DNA of 43,120 nt from Streptomyces sp. CoH27 (GTDB taxonomy: Bacteria; Actinomycetota; Actinomycetes; Streptomycetales; Streptomycetaceae): contig NZ_JAIQYY010000021.1 of NCBI RefSeq assembly GCF_020181035.1, positions 1 through 43,120 on the forward strand. The letters run 5' to 3'. Shown here piece after piece: positions 7,848 to 15,454 of this stretch. The notes beneath the pieces were generated by a model that had not been told where the DNA came from, made no database searches, and saw nothing but the letters and a program-made list of their open reading frames with translations. Made by a program: the position numbers and the translations under genes. Each line of letters starts with the position of its first letter. Positions within the stretch are counted from its first letter, which is position 1.

Positions 7848-8059
7848 GAATTGGCCTTCGGCCTCTCTCGCCGGGGTTTCCTGGTGCGCCATCCCTCTCC
7901 CCGATCCGAGACGGGACGGGTGCGGCGCGGTGGACCTACGGCGTAGTAAGTCGTACGGGCGCGGCAGACGCCCAACCCCGTAAGCCTACGGCATGCGGAG
8001 AAGGGCCTCTGCCGACCCAGATGCTTACCGAGAGCTTCAGGAATCCCCTATTACAGGGA

Positions 8060-8245
8060 TTACCAGGAGCTCTTGGTCACGCCCGGCAGCTCGCCACGGT
8101 GAGCCATCTCACGGAGGCACACGCGGCAGAGGCCGAACTTGCGGTACACGGAGTGCGGACGGCCGCAGCGCTGGCAGCGGGTGTAGCCACGCACACCGAA
8201 CTTGGGCTTGCGAGCAGCCTTAGCGATCAGAGCCTTCTTCGCCAT
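8060..8245 (-). CDS. rpsN: 30S ribosomal protein S14, zinc-binding type
   Basis: This 61-aa S14 (type Z) begins MAKKALIAKAARKPKFGVRG and has the zinc ribbon Cys24-x2-Cys27 and Cys40-x2-Cys43. S14 assembles into the 30S head. An alternative GTG start at 8252-8254 overlaps the rplE stop (GTGA) and would add three residues (MSE); I prefer the ATG because the product then matches the family length of 61. A zinc-free two-domain S14 paralogue is often encoded elsewhere in Streptomyces. Confidence 0.96.
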   Translation of the reverse strand: MAKKALIAKAARKPKFGVRGYTRCQRCGRPHSVYRKFGLCRVCLREMAHRGELPGVTKSSW

Positions 8246-8250
8246 CTCGC

Positions 8251-8808
8251 TCACGCCTCCTTGAAGGGGAAGCCGAGGTGACGAAGGAGCGCACGGCCCT
8301 CAGCGTCGTTGGTCGCCGTGGTCACCACGGTGATGTCCATACCCCGGGTGCGGTCGATCTTGTCCTGGTCGATCTCGTGGAACATGACCTGCTCCGTGAG
8401 ACCGAAGGTGTAGTTGCCACGGCCGTCGAACTGCTTGGGGGACAGGCCGCGGAAGTCGCGGATGCGCGGCAGCGCGAGCGACAGGGTGCGGTCCAGGAAC
8501 TCCCACATGCGGTCGCCACGGAGCGTGACGTGGGCACCGATCGGCTGGCCCTCACGCAGCTTGAACTGCGCGATGGACTTGCGGGCCTTGGTGACGGCCG
8601 GCTTCTGACCGGTGATCGTGGTGAGGTCGCGGATGGCGCCCTCGATCAGCTTCGAGTCACGGGCGGCGTCGCCGACACCCATGTTGACCACGATCTTGAC
8701 GAGGCCGGGGATCTGCATGACGTTCTCGTACTTGAACTCGTCACGCAGCTTGCCCGCGATCTCCTCGCGGTACTTCTGCTTCAGACGCGGAGTGGTGGTG
8801 GTAGCCAT
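8251..8808 (-). CDS. rplE: 50S ribosomal protein L5
   Basis: L5 binds 5S rRNA and forms the B1b bridge to S13 and the contact with P-site tRNA. The 185-aa sequence includes the hallmark IPGLVKIVVNMGVGDAARDS, GQKPAVTKARKSIAQFKLRE and DRTLSLALPRIRDFRGLSP. Its ATG overlaps the rplX stop (TGATG), implying coupled translation with L24. Confidence 0.98.
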   Translation of the reverse strand: MATTTTPRLKQKYREEIAGKLRDEFKYENVMQIPGLVKIVVNMGVGDAARDSKLIEGAIRDLTTITGQKPAVTKARKSIAQFKLREGQPIGAHVTLRGDRMWEFLDRTLSLALPRIRDFRGLSPKQFDGRGNYTFGLTEQVMFHEIDQDKIDRTRGMDITVVTTATNDAEGRALLRHLGFPFKEA

Positions 8809-9131
8809 CAGATGTCCTCACCCGTCCGCTTGGCAACGCGGATCTTGTTGCCCTCGTCGTCGAAGCGGTAACCGACACGCGTGACGACCTTCTTGCCGTC
8901 CTTCTCCACGACCAGCTGGACGTTGGAGACGTGGATCGGGGCCTCGGTGGTCACGATGCCGCCGGCCTGGGAACCGCTGGCGGTCGGGCCGGCCTTGGTG
9001 TGCTTCTTGACCCGGTTGACACCCTCGACCAGGACACGCTCCTCGCGCGGGTAAGCGGCAATGACCTTGCCCTGCTTGCCCTTGTCCTTGCCGGTGATGA
9101 CCTGGACCAGGTCGCCCTTCTTGATCTTCAT
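8808..9131 (-). CDS. rplX: 50S ribosomal protein L24
   Basis: L24 is an assembly initiator of the 50S subunit. The 107-aa protein begins with the KOW motif (MKIKKGDLVQVITGKDKGKQ). It continues with the L24 signature VLVEGVNRVKKHTK and ends RVAKRTGEDI. It starts 2 nt after rplN. Confidence 0.98.
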   Translation of the reverse strand: MKIKKGDLVQVITGKDKGKQGKVIAAYPREERVLVEGVNRVKKHTKAGPTASGSQAGGIVTTEAPIHVSNVQLVVEKDGKKVVTRVGYRFDDEGNKIRVAKRTGEDI

Positions 9132-9133
9132 GC

Positions 9134-9502
9134 TTACAGCACCTCCGGCGCGAGCGAGATGATCTTCATGAACTTCTTCTCGCGCAGCTCACGGCCGACC
9201 GGGCCGAAGATGCGGGTGCCGCGAGGGTCGCCGTCGTTCTTCAGAATGACGGCGGCGTTCTCGTCGAAGCGGATGTACGAGCCGTCCGGACGGCGGCGCT
9301 CCTTGACGGTGCGAACGATGACCGCCTTGACGACGTCACCCTTCTTCACGTTGCCACCGGGGATCGCGTCCTTGACGGTGGCGACGATGACGTCACCGAT
9401 GCCCGCGTAGCGGCGACCGGAGCCACCGAGCACACGGATGCAAAGGATCTCCTTCGCACCAGTGTTGTCGGCGACACGCAGTCGCGACTCCTGCTGGATC
9501 AC
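9134..9502 (-). CDS. rplN: 50S ribosomal protein L14
   Basis: L14 lies on the 50S interface and contacts 16S rRNA. The 122-aa sequence begins MIQQESRLRVADNTGAKEIL and includes GDVIVATVKDAIPGGNVKKG and the ENAAVILKNDGDPRGTRIFG signature. Length is identical to other bacteria. It is preceded by a 101-nt spacer with two strong hairpins, so it marks the first gene of the spc operon in this locus. Confidence 0.98.
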   Translation of the reverse strand: MIQQESRLRVADNTGAKEILCIRVLGGSGRRYAGIGDVIVATVKDAIPGGNVKKGDVVKAVIVRTVKERRRPDGSYIRFDENAAVILKNDGDPRGTRIFGPVGRELREKKFMKIISLAPEVL

Positions 9503-9530
9503 GTCTATCTCCTGTTTGTCTGCCGGTTCC

Positions 9531-9561
9531 CCGGGGGCCGCTCACCCGAGCGGGCCCCCGG
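9531..9561 (-). terminator. Second hairpin at the S10/spc boundary
   Basis: A 13-bp stem with a one-base bulge (ccgggggccgctc, 9531-9543, pairing with 9548-9561) and a 4-nt loop. It stands second in the direction of transcription after rpsQ. Together with the next hairpin it separates rpsQ from rplN. Confidence 0.55.
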
Positions 9562-9576
9562 AGCCTGGCGGAACTG

Positions 9577-9600
9577 TCCTGCGGGGTTTGCCCCGCAGGA
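9577..9600 (-). terminator. Hairpin immediately after rpsQ
   Basis: A perfect 10-bp stem, tcctgcgggg (9577-9586) with ccccgcagga (9591-9600), and a 4-nt loop, only 3 nt past the rpsQ stop. No T-run follows. It is the likely end, or partial end, of the S10 operon. Confidence 0.6.
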
Positions 9601-9603
9601 GAC

Positions 9604-9888
9604 TTACTTGGCCTTTTCGAGGATCTCGACGACGCGCCAGCGCTTCGTCGCGGACAGCGGCCGGGTCTCCATGAGGAGGACGCGGTCGCCGACACCCGCG
9701 GCGTTCTGCTCGTCGTGCGCCTTGAGCTTGTTCGTACGGCGGATGACCTTGCCGTACAGCGCGTGCTTCACGCGGTCCTCGACAGCGACGACGACGGTCT
9801 TGTCCATCTTGTCGCTGACGACGAGACCCTCACGGGTCTTGCGGAAACCGCGCGCCTCTGCGTTCTCAGTCACGTTCTTCTCGCTCAT
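9604..9888 (-). CDS. rpsQ: 30S ribosomal protein S17
   Basis: S17 is an OB-fold primary binder of the 16S rRNA 5' domain. The 94-aa product has a short acidic N-terminal extension (MSEKNVTENAEARGFRKT) before the core GLVVSDKMDKTVVVAVEDRV and the GDRVLLMETRPLSATKRWRV signature. Its ATG overlaps the rpmC stop (TGATG). It is the last gene of the S10 operon. Confidence 0.98.
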   Translation of the reverse strand: MSEKNVTENAEARGFRKTREGLVVSDKMDKTVVVAVEDRVKHALYGKVIRRTNKLKAHDEQNAAGVGDRVLLMETRPLSATKRWRVVEILEKAK

Positions 9889-10112
9889 CAGGCGTTCTCC
9901 ACCGTTTCGATGCCCAGCTCACGCTCGCGCATCAGGGTGTAGATCCGCGCGATGTCCTTGCGGACCGCCTTCAGACGGCCGTGGTTTTCGAGCTGACCCG
10001 TGGCCGCCTGGAAGCGGAGGTTGAACAGCTCTTCCTTGGCCTCGCGGAGCTTGCCCAGAAGCTCCTCGTTGCCCAGCTCGCGCAGCTCGGACGCCTTGGT
10101 ACCGGCCGACAT
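9888..10112 (-). CDS. rpmC: 50S ribosomal protein L29
   Basis: L29 is a two-helix protein at the polypeptide exit tunnel, near the trigger-factor and SRP docking site on L23. I start at the ATG at 10112 (MSAGTKASELRELGNEELLG), 74 aa, which overlaps the rplP stop as TGATG; a GTG one codon earlier is possible. The core FNLRFQAATGQLENHGRLK is diagnostic. Confidence 0.96.
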   Translation of the reverse strand: MSAGTKASELRELGNEELLGKLREAKEELFNLRFQAATGQLENHGRLKAVRKDIARIYTLMRERELGIETVENA

Positions 10113-10531
10113 CACGCTTCACCTGCCTCGCGCTTGACGATCCGGCACTTCATCGGCAGCTTGTGGGCCGCACGGGTCAGCGCCTCACGGGCGATCTTCT
10201 CGTTGGGGTACGACAGCTCGAACATCACGCGTCCGGGCTTGACGTTGGCGATCCACCACTCCGGAGAACCCTTACCGGAACCCATGCGGGTCTCGGCAGG
10301 CTTCTTGGTGAGGGGACGGTCCGGGTAGATGTTGATCCAGACCTTGCCACCACGCTTGATGTGACGCGTCATGGCGATACGAGCGGCCTCGATCTGACGG
10401 TTCGTCACGTACGCCGGGGTGAGCGCCTGGATGCCGTACTCGCCGAACGCAACCGTCGTGCCACCCTTGGCAGCGCCGTCGCGCTTGGGGTGGTGCTGCT
10501 TGCGGTGCTTGACCCTACGGGGGATCAGCAT
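10112..10531 (-). CDS. rplP: 50S ribosomal protein L16
   Basis: L16 organises the A-site finger and the peptidyl-transferase surroundings. The 139-aa protein begins MLIPRRVKHRKQHHPKRDGA and carries the TNRQIEAARIAMTRHIKRGG signature, then WINIYPDRPLTKKPAETRMG and GSPEWWIANVKPGRVMFEL. It starts 5 nt after the rpsC stop. Confidence 0.98.
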   Translation of the reverse strand: MLIPRRVKHRKQHHPKRDGAAKGGTTVAFGEYGIQALTPAYVTNRQIEAARIAMTRHIKRGGKVWINIYPDRPLTKKPAETRMGSGKGSPEWWIANVKPGRVMFELSYPNEKIAREALTRAAHKLPMKCRIVKREAGEA

Positions 10532-10536
10532 GTCGG

Positions 10537-11355
10537 TCAGGCCTCCGTTCCGGTGCTCTCAGCCGGAGCGGCGGGAGCCTCGGCCTTGGGGGCCTCGGCG
10601 CCGGCAGCCTGCTGCGGCTTGCGACCGCGCCGCTCGCCACCACGGCCACCACGGGCCGGGCGGTCGGCACCACCACGGGCCGGGCGGTTACCCGCACGGG
10701 CCGCAGCGTTCTCGGCGCGGACCTCGGCGATGTTCTTGACGTCGCCCTTGTAGATCCAGACCTTCACACCGATGCGGCCGAAGGTCGTCTTGGCCTCGAA
10801 GAAGCCGTAGTCCACGTTCGCACGGAGCGTGTGCAGGGGCACACGGCCCTCGCGGTAGAACTCCGAGCGGGACATCTCGGCGCCGCCGAGGCGGCCACCG
10901 CACTGGATCTTGATGCCCTTGGCGCCGGCCTTCATCGCCGACTGCATGCTCTTGCGCATGGCACGGCGGAAGGAGACGCGGGAGGAGAGCTGCTCGGCAA
11001 CGGCCTGAGCAACCAGCTGAGCGTCGGTCTCGGGGTTCTTGACCTCAAGAATGTTCAGCTGGACCTGCTTGCCCGTGAGCTTCTCAAGGTCGCCGCGGAT
11101 GCGGTCGGCCTCGGCGCCACGGCGGCCGATGACGATGCCGGGACGGGCGGTGTGGATGTCCACACGCACGCGGTCACGGGTGCGCTCGATCTCCACCTTC
11201 GAGATACCGGCGCGCTCCATGCCGGACGTCATCATCCGACGGATGGCGACGTCTTCCTTGACGTAGTCCTTGTACAGCTTGTCGGCGTACCACCGGGACT
11301 TGAAGTCCGTGGTGACACCGAGCCGGAACCCATGCGGGTTAACCTTCTGGCCCAT
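10537..11355 (-). CDS. rpsC: 30S ribosomal protein S3
   Basis: S3 lies at the mRNA entry channel and has helicase-like function with S4 and S5. The 272-aa sequence starts MGQKVNPHGFRLGVTTDFKS and contains the KH type 2 domain (GIVIGRRGAEADRIRGDLEK) and the S3 C domain (GAKGIKIQCGGRLGGAEMSR). A C-terminal tail of about 55 residues, rich in Arg, Gly, Ala and Pro (RPARGGADRPARGGRGGERR), exceeds the E. coli protein (233 aa) and is typical of Streptomyces. Its ATG overlaps the rplV stop (TAATG). Confidence 0.98.
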   Translation of the reverse strand: MGQKVNPHGFRLGVTTDFKSRWYADKLYKDYVKEDVAIRRMMTSGMERAGISKVEIERTRDRVRVDIHTARPGIVIGRRGAEADRIRGDLEKLTGKQVQLNILEVKNPETDAQLVAQAVAEQLSSRVSFRRAMRKSMQSAMKAGAKGIKIQCGGRLGGAEMSRSEFYREGRVPLHTLRANVDYGFFEAKTTFGRIGVKVWIYKGDVKNIAEVRAENAAARAGNRPARGGADRPARGGRGGERRGRKPQQAAGAEAPKAEAPAAPAESTGTEA

Positions 11356-11702
11356 TACCGGGTTCCTTCCTTGCTGCTGACGACCACGGTGATGTGGCTG
11401 GTCCGCTTGCGGATCCGGTAGGCACGGCCCTGGGCACGCGGACGGAACCGCTTCAGGGTCGGACCCTCGTCGACGTACGCCTCGGAGATGTAGAGGCTGT
11501 CGGCGTCGGTGTGGTCGTAGTTGTGCGCGGCGTTGGCGATGGCGCTGTCGAGCACCTTGCCGACCGGCACGGAGGCTGCCTGCGGAGCGAATCGCAGAAC
11601 AGCCTGGGCCTCCGTGGCGTCCATGCCACGGATGAGGTCCACCACGCGGCGGGCCTTCATGGGCGTGACGCGGATGTACCGCGCCTGGGCCCTGGCTTCC
11701 AT
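11355..11702 (-). CDS. rplV: 50S ribosomal protein L22
   Basis: L22 lines the exit tunnel with a long beta-hairpin that contacts the macrolide region. The 115-aa protein begins MEARAQARYIRVTPMKARRV and has the VDLIRGMDATEAQAVL helix. The loop and signature are SEAYVDEGPTLKRFRPRAQG, and it ends KRTSHITVVVSSKEGTR. It follows rpsS by 43 nt. Confidence 0.98.
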   Translation of the reverse strand: MEARAQARYIRVTPMKARRVVDLIRGMDATEAQAVLRFAPQAASVPVGKVLDSAIANAAHNYDHTDADSLYISEAYVDEGPTLKRFRPRAQGRAYRIRKRTSHITVVVSSKEGTR

Positions 11703-11745
11703 GGTTGTCCCTTCAGTTACTTACGTGTCTGAATGCGATCCGCTA

Positions 11746-12027
11746 CTAGCGGCGCTTCGACTTCCGGTCTTCCTTGACGTGGCCCCGGAAGGTGCGGGTC
11801 GGCGAGAACTCGCCGAGCTTGTGGCCGACCATCGACTCGGTGACGAACACCGGGATGTGGGTCTTGCCGTTGTGCACCGCGATCGTGTGGCCGAGCATGG
11901 CCGGGACGATCATCGAGCGACGGGACCAGGTCTTGATGACGTTCTTGGTGCCGGCATCGTTCTGGGCGTCCACCTTCTTGATCAGGTGGTCGTCGACGAA
12001 GGGCCCCTTCTTCAAGCTACGAGGCAT
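11746..12027 (-). CDS. rpsS: 30S ribosomal protein S19
   Basis: S19 forms a complex with S13 in the 30S head. The 93-aa product begins MPRSLKKGPFVDDHLIKKVD and contains the IPAMLGHTIAVHNGKTH-type signature (here VPAMLGHTIAVHNGKTHIPV) followed by GHKLGEFSPTRTFRGH. Its length is the family standard. It lies 12 nt after rplB. Confidence 0.98.
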   Translation of the reverse strand: MPRSLKKGPFVDDHLIKKVDAQNDAGTKNVIKTWSRRSMIVPAMLGHTIAVHNGKTHIPVFVTESMVGHKLGEFSPTRTFRGHVKEDRKSKRR

Positions 12028-12039
12028 CTCAACCCGTCC

Positions 12040-12876
12040 TTAGCGCTTCTTGTTCGTCTTGCGGCGGCGGACGATGTACTTGTTCGACGCCTTCTTGGGC
12101 GAACGAGTACGGCCTTCCTTCTTGCCCCACGGGGACACAGGGTGGCGACCACCGGAGGTCCGGCCCTCACCACCACCGTGCGGGTGGTCAACCGGGTTCA
12201 TCACGACACCACGGACGGTCGGGCGGACGCCCAGCCACCGCTTACGGCCGGCCTTACCCCAGTTGATGTTGCTCTGCTCGGCGTTGCCGACCTCACCGAC
12301 GGTGGCGCGGCAGCGGACGTCGACGAGACGGATCTCGCCGGACGGCATGCGCAGGTGGGCGTAGGCGCCCTCCTTCGCGAGCAGCTGCACGGAGGCACCG
12401 GCGGAGCGGGCGAACTTGGCACCGCCACCGGGACGGAGCTCGATCGCGTGGATCGTGGTACCGACCGGGATGTTGCGGAGGGCCAGGTTGTTGCCCGGCT
12501 TGATGTCGGCCCCGGGACCGTTCTCCACGGTGTCGCCCTGCTGCAGGTTGCGCGGGGCGAGGATGTAGCGCTTCTCGCCGTCGGCGTAGTGCAGCAGCGC
12601 GATGCGCGCGGTGCGGTTGGGGTCGTACTCGATGTGCGCGACCTTCGCCGGCACGCCGTCCTTGTCGTGACGACGGAAGTCGATCACGCGGTAGGCGCGC
12701 TTGTGTCCGCCACCCTGGTGGCGAACGGTCACACGACCGGCGTTGTTACGGCCGCCCTTGCTGTGCAGGGGACGGACCAGCGACTTCTCCGGCGTGGACC
12801 GCGTGACCTCGACGAAGTCGGCGACGCTGGCGCCACGACGGCCCGGCGTAGTCGGCTTGTACTTGCGGATTCCCAT
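12040..12876 (-). CDS. rplB: 50S ribosomal protein L2
   Basis: L2 is the largest and most conserved 50S protein and is needed for subunit association and peptidyl-transferase activity. The 278-aa sequence begins MGIRKYKPTTPGRRGASVAD and has the RGVVMNPVDHPHGGGEGRTS signature that contains the invariant His of the L2 family. Its N-terminal OB-fold and C-terminal SH3-like halves are both complete. Upstream, a 16-bp palindrome (cgtccgatatcggacg, 12888-12903) lies in the 38-nt spacer from rplW. Confidence 0.98.
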   Translation of the reverse strand: MGIRKYKPTTPGRRGASVADFVEVTRSTPEKSLVRPLHSKGGRNNAGRVTVRHQGGGHKRAYRVIDFRRHDKDGVPAKVAHIEYDPNRTARIALLHYADGEKRYILAPRNLQQGDTVENGPGADIKPGNNLALRNIPVGTTIHAIELRPGGGAKFARSAGASVQLLAKEGAYAHLRMPSGEIRLVDVRCRATVGEVGNAEQSNINWGKAGRKRWLGVRPTVRGVVMNPVDHPHGGGEGRTSGGRHPVSPWGKKEGRTRSPKKASNKYIVRRRKTNKKR

Positions 12877-12914
12877 TTCTCAGTCCTCGTCCGATATCGG
12901 ACGATCCGACCCGC

Positions 12915-13334
12915 TTACGCGGTCGGACCGCCGAAGATGTCGATACGGTCGCCCTCGGCGAGGGTCACGATCGCGCGCTTGCTGCCGGCACGCTGACCGA
13001 AACCGGTCTTCGTGCGCTTGCGCTTGCCCTGGCGGTTGATCGTGTTGACCCCGGTGACCTTGACCGAGAAGACCGCCTGGACGGCCTGCTTGATCTGGGT
13101 CTTGTTGGCGTTCGGGTCGACGATGAACGTGTACTTGTTCTCGTCGAGGAGCGCGTAGCTCTTCTCGGAGACGACCGGCTTCAGCAGGACGTCACGGGGG
13201 TCCGTGTACGACTTGCTCAGCGGGGTCTCGACGGTGTTCTTGCCCTCGGTGGCGTGGCGCTTCGCCTTGGCGACGCGCGCGGCCTTGGCGGCCTTGGCGG
13301 CCTTCGAGGCAATGCTCGGGTGACGCGTAGCCAT
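12915..13334 (-). CDS. rplW: 50S ribosomal protein L23
   Basis: L23 surrounds the exit tunnel and docks trigger factor and SRP. At 139 aa it is longer than E. coli L23 (100 aa) because of an N-terminal tail of about 40 residues rich in Ala, Lys and Arg (ASKAAKAAKAARVAKAKRHA). The core starts at DPRDVLLKPVVSEKSYALLD and ends DRIDIFGGPTA. The tail is shared with other Streptomyces, so it is not a misplaced start. Its ATG overlaps the rplD stop (TGATG). Confidence 0.97.
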   Translation of the reverse strand: MATRHPSIASKAAKAAKAARVAKAKRHATEGKNTVETPLSKSYTDPRDVLLKPVVSEKSYALLDENKYTFIVDPNANKTQIKQAVQAVFSVKVTGVNTINRQGKRKRTKTGFGQRAGSKRAIVTLAEGDRIDIFGGPTA

Positions 13335-13987
13335 CAGGCCTCGCTCCCTTCGGTGTCAGCGGCCTTGGGGCCAGACACGAAGGACTCGAAAGCGGCCTGG
13401 GTGAAGACCACGTCGTCCGAGACGAGAACGTCGTACGTGTTCAGCTGGCCCGGCTCCAGGATGTGGACCTGGGGCAGGTTGCGGGCGGACAGCCACGCGG
13501 CCTCGTCGGCGCGGTCGACGACCAGGAGCAGGTTCTTGCGCTCCGAGATCTTGCCGAACAGCGACTTGGCGGCCTTGGTGCTGGGGGTCTCGCCCTCGAC
13601 CACGCCGGCGACGACGTGGATGCGGTTGTGACGCGCCCGGTCGGTGAGGGCACCGCGCAGGGCGGCGGCCTTCATCTTCTTCGGGGTGCGCTGCGAGTAG
13701 TCGCGCGGCACGGGACCGTGCACGACGCCACCACCGGCGAACTGCGGCGCACGGGTCGAACCCTGACGGGCGCGACCGGTGCCCTTCTGGCGGTACGGCT
13801 TCTTGCCACCACCACGGACTTCGCCACGGGTCTTGGTCTTGTGCGTGCCCTGACGGGCCGCGGCCAGCTGCGCGACGACGACCTGGTGGATCAGCGGAAC
13901 GCTGACCTTGGCGTCGAAGATCTCCGCGGGGAGCTCGACGGAACCGGCCTTCTCGCCCGCCGGCGAAAGGATGTCAACAGTGCTCAT
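13334..13987 (-). CDS. rplD: 50S ribosomal protein L4
   Basis: L4 (L4/L1e family) reaches into the exit tunnel with a long loop and in E. coli also represses its own S10 operon. The 217-aa protein has VVVAQLAAARQGTHKTKTRG, the loop region GKKPYRQKGTGRARQGSTRA and the C-terminal fold including LLVVDRADEAAWLSARNLP. It begins 8 nt after rplC. Confidence 0.98.
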   Translation of the reverse strand: MSTVDILSPAGEKAGSVELPAEIFDAKVSVPLIHQVVVAQLAAARQGTHKTKTRGEVRGGGKKPYRQKGTGRARQGSTRAPQFAGGGVVHGPVPRDYSQRTPKKMKAAALRGALTDRARHNRIHVVAGVVEGETPSTKAAKSLFGKISERKNLLLVVDRADEAAWLSARNLPQVHILEPGQLNTYDVLVSDDVVFTQAAFESFVSGPKAADTEGSEA

Positions 13988-13995
13988 CGGTTACC

Positions 13996-14640
13996 TCAGG
14001 CCCCCTTGGCCGCGGTGCGGACCAGGACGAGGCCGCCGTTCGGACCGGGAACCGCGCCCTTGATGAGCAGCAGACCCTTCTCCGCGTCAACGGCGTGGAC
14101 GGTCAGGTTCTGGGTGGTGACCCGCTCGTTGCCCATGCGACCCGCCATGCGGAGGCCCTTGAACACGCGGCCCGGGGTGGCGCAGCCACCGATGGAACCG
14201 GGCGAGCGGTGCTTGCGCTGGGTGCCGTGTCCGGCGCCGAGGCCACGGAAGTTGTGGCGCTTCATGACACCGGCGAAGCCCTTGCCCTTGCTCTTGCCGG
14301 TCACGTCCACCTTCACGCCGGCCTCGAACACCTCAGCGGTGATCTCCTGGCCCAGCGTGTACTCGGAGGCGTCCGCGGTGCGGATCTCGACGAGGTGGCG
14401 ACGGGGGGTGACGTCGGCCTTGGCGAAGTGGCCCTTGAGGGGCTTGTTCACCTTGCGCGGGTCGATCTCGCCGAAGGCGATCTGAACGGACTCGTAGCCG
14501 TCCACGTCGTTCGTACGGACCTGGGTGACGACGTTCGGGCCGGCCTTGACGACGGTGACCGGAACAACACGGTTGTTCTCGTCCCACACCTGCGTCATGC
14601 CGAGCTTCTCGCCCAGGATGCCCTTGATCTGCTTAGCCAT
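13996..14640 (-). CDS. rplC: 50S ribosomal protein L3
   Basis: L3 is an early assembly protein whose central loop reaches the peptidyl-transferase centre. I use the ATG at 14640 (MAKQIKGILGEKLGMTQVWD), 214 aa, as in other Streptomyces; the frame is open 14 codons further but that part overlaps the ribosome site. The loop signature FAGVMKRHNFRGLGAGHGTQ and RSPGSIGGCATPGRVFKGLR are intact. It follows rpsJ by 16 nt. Confidence 0.98.
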   Translation of the reverse strand: MAKQIKGILGEKLGMTQVWDENNRVVPVTVVKAGPNVVTQVRTNDVDGYESVQIAFGEIDPRKVNKPLKGHFAKADVTPRRHLVEIRTADASEYTLGQEITAEVFEAGVKVDVTGKSKGKGFAGVMKRHNFRGLGAGHGTQRKHRSPGSIGGCATPGRVFKGLRMAGRMGNERVTTQNLTVHAVDAEKGLLLIKGAVPGPNGGLVLVRTAAKGA

Positions 14641-14656
14641 TCTCAGCCCACCAGCC

Positions 14657-14965
14657 TCAGAGCTTGATCTCGATGTCGACACCGGCCGGGAGGTCGAGTC
14701 GCATCAGAGAGTCAACGGTCTTGGGGGTCGGGTCGAGAATGTCGATCAGGCGCTTGTGCGTGCGCATCTCGAAGTGCTCGCGCGAGTCCTTGTACTTGTG
14801 CGGCGACTTGATGACGCAGTACACGTTCTTCTCAGTGGGCAGCGGCACCGGGCCCGCGACCGACGCACCAGTGCGGGTCACCGTCTCGACGATCTTCTTC
14901 GCCGAGGAGTCGATGACCTCGTGGTCGTAGGCCTTGAGCCGGATGCGGATCTTCTGTCCCGCCAT
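14657..14965 (-). CDS. rpsJ: 30S ribosomal protein S10 (NusE)
   Basis: S10 belongs to the 30S head and also acts as NusE in transcription antitermination with NusB and in coupling with NusG. The 102-aa protein begins MAGQKIRIRLKAYDHEVIDS and has the signature HKYKDSREHFEMRTHKRLID. It is the first gene of the S10 operon, with a predicted leader of about 340 nt that carries the hairpin element shared with rpsL. Confidence 0.98.
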   Translation of the reverse strand: MAGQKIRIRLKAYDHEVIDSSAKKIVETVTRTGASVAGPVPLPTEKNVYCVIKSPHKYKDSREHFEMRTHKRLIDILDPTPKTVDSLMRLDLPAGVDIEIKL

Positions 14966-15024
14966 GGCTACTCAGTAGTCCTGTCTCTCTACAGCTCTGG
15001 AACCCGGTGTTCCATTGACTTCGT

Positions 15025-15049
15025 CCGACCCACGCGGTCGGGCGTGTCG
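15025..15049 (-). promoter_or_regulatory. Leader hairpin element of the S10 operon (shared with rpsL leader)
   Basis: The minus strand has CGACACGC followed by CCGACCGCGTGGGTCGG, which folds as a 6-bp hairpin with a 5-nt loop. The element is identical at 24 of 25 positions to 35407-35431 ahead of rpsL. It lies 60 nt before the rpsJ ATG. A second small shared word, AGCTGTA, follows at 14990-14996. The spacer 14966-15454 otherwise has no gene. Confidence 0.6.
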
Positions 15050-15309
15050 CACTCTCGCTGACACGGATGTCCCTTGTTCGAACATCCCTGCAGGGGGTGA
15101 AGTCCACCGGGCGCCTGGCCGGTGCCGCACCGCACTTCCCGGAAGATTCCCGTACGTCCGCCCCAGCGCTGCCGTAAGGCAGTTAAGGCGACGAGTACTG
15201 TGGGACTCGCTTCCGGTCCTCCCGGCGGGAGGCGCGCAGCATCAACACTCGACCGAGCAACTCGGACAGTCTGCCATACGCAGCGGGGGCTTCGCCAATC
15301 GAGCGGGAG

Positions 15310-15337
15310 AGAATACCCCGGGGGTGACGTAGGTCAA
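15310..15337 (-). promoter_or_regulatory. Candidate S10 operon promoter
   Basis: On the minus strand TTGACC (15332-15337) and TATTCT (15310-15315) are separated by 16 nt. Both hexamers fit the vegetative sigma factor well. The start would be near 15303, giving a leader of about 340 nt before rpsJ, long enough for regulatory RNA structure. Confidence 0.55.
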
Positions 15338-15412
15338 ACCGGGGCGCGCGTGCTGCGGCGGGGGGTAAAGGTTTTCTCAACACTCGCAGGACCCGGCCGA
15401 CAATCGGTACGC

Positions 15413-15427
15413 ACGGTTGGCAACCGT
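15413..15427 (+). promoter_or_regulatory. 15-bp palindrome ahead of the Rhs operon
   Basis: Arms acggttg (15413-15419) and caaccgt (15421-15427) are exact complements around one central base. The site lies 28 bp before the first start codon of the toxin operon. It could be an operator for a dimeric repressor, but no clear -10/-35 pair was found beside it. Confidence 0.35.
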
Positions 15428-15454
15428 AGTCGGAACTGTGCCAGCGTTTGTCGC

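Noticed and set aside
5976..7946. 656-codon plus-strand frame over rpsE-rplR-rplF-rpsH
   Set aside because: It runs through four ribosomal genes on the other strand and has no domain.
15075..15084. tgttcgaaca palindrome considered as a LexA (SOS) box
   Set aside because: Only 10 bp, lacks the spaced TCGAAC-N4-GTTCGA pattern of actinobacterial LexA boxes, and lies in the S10 leader where it can be part of an RNA hairpin.
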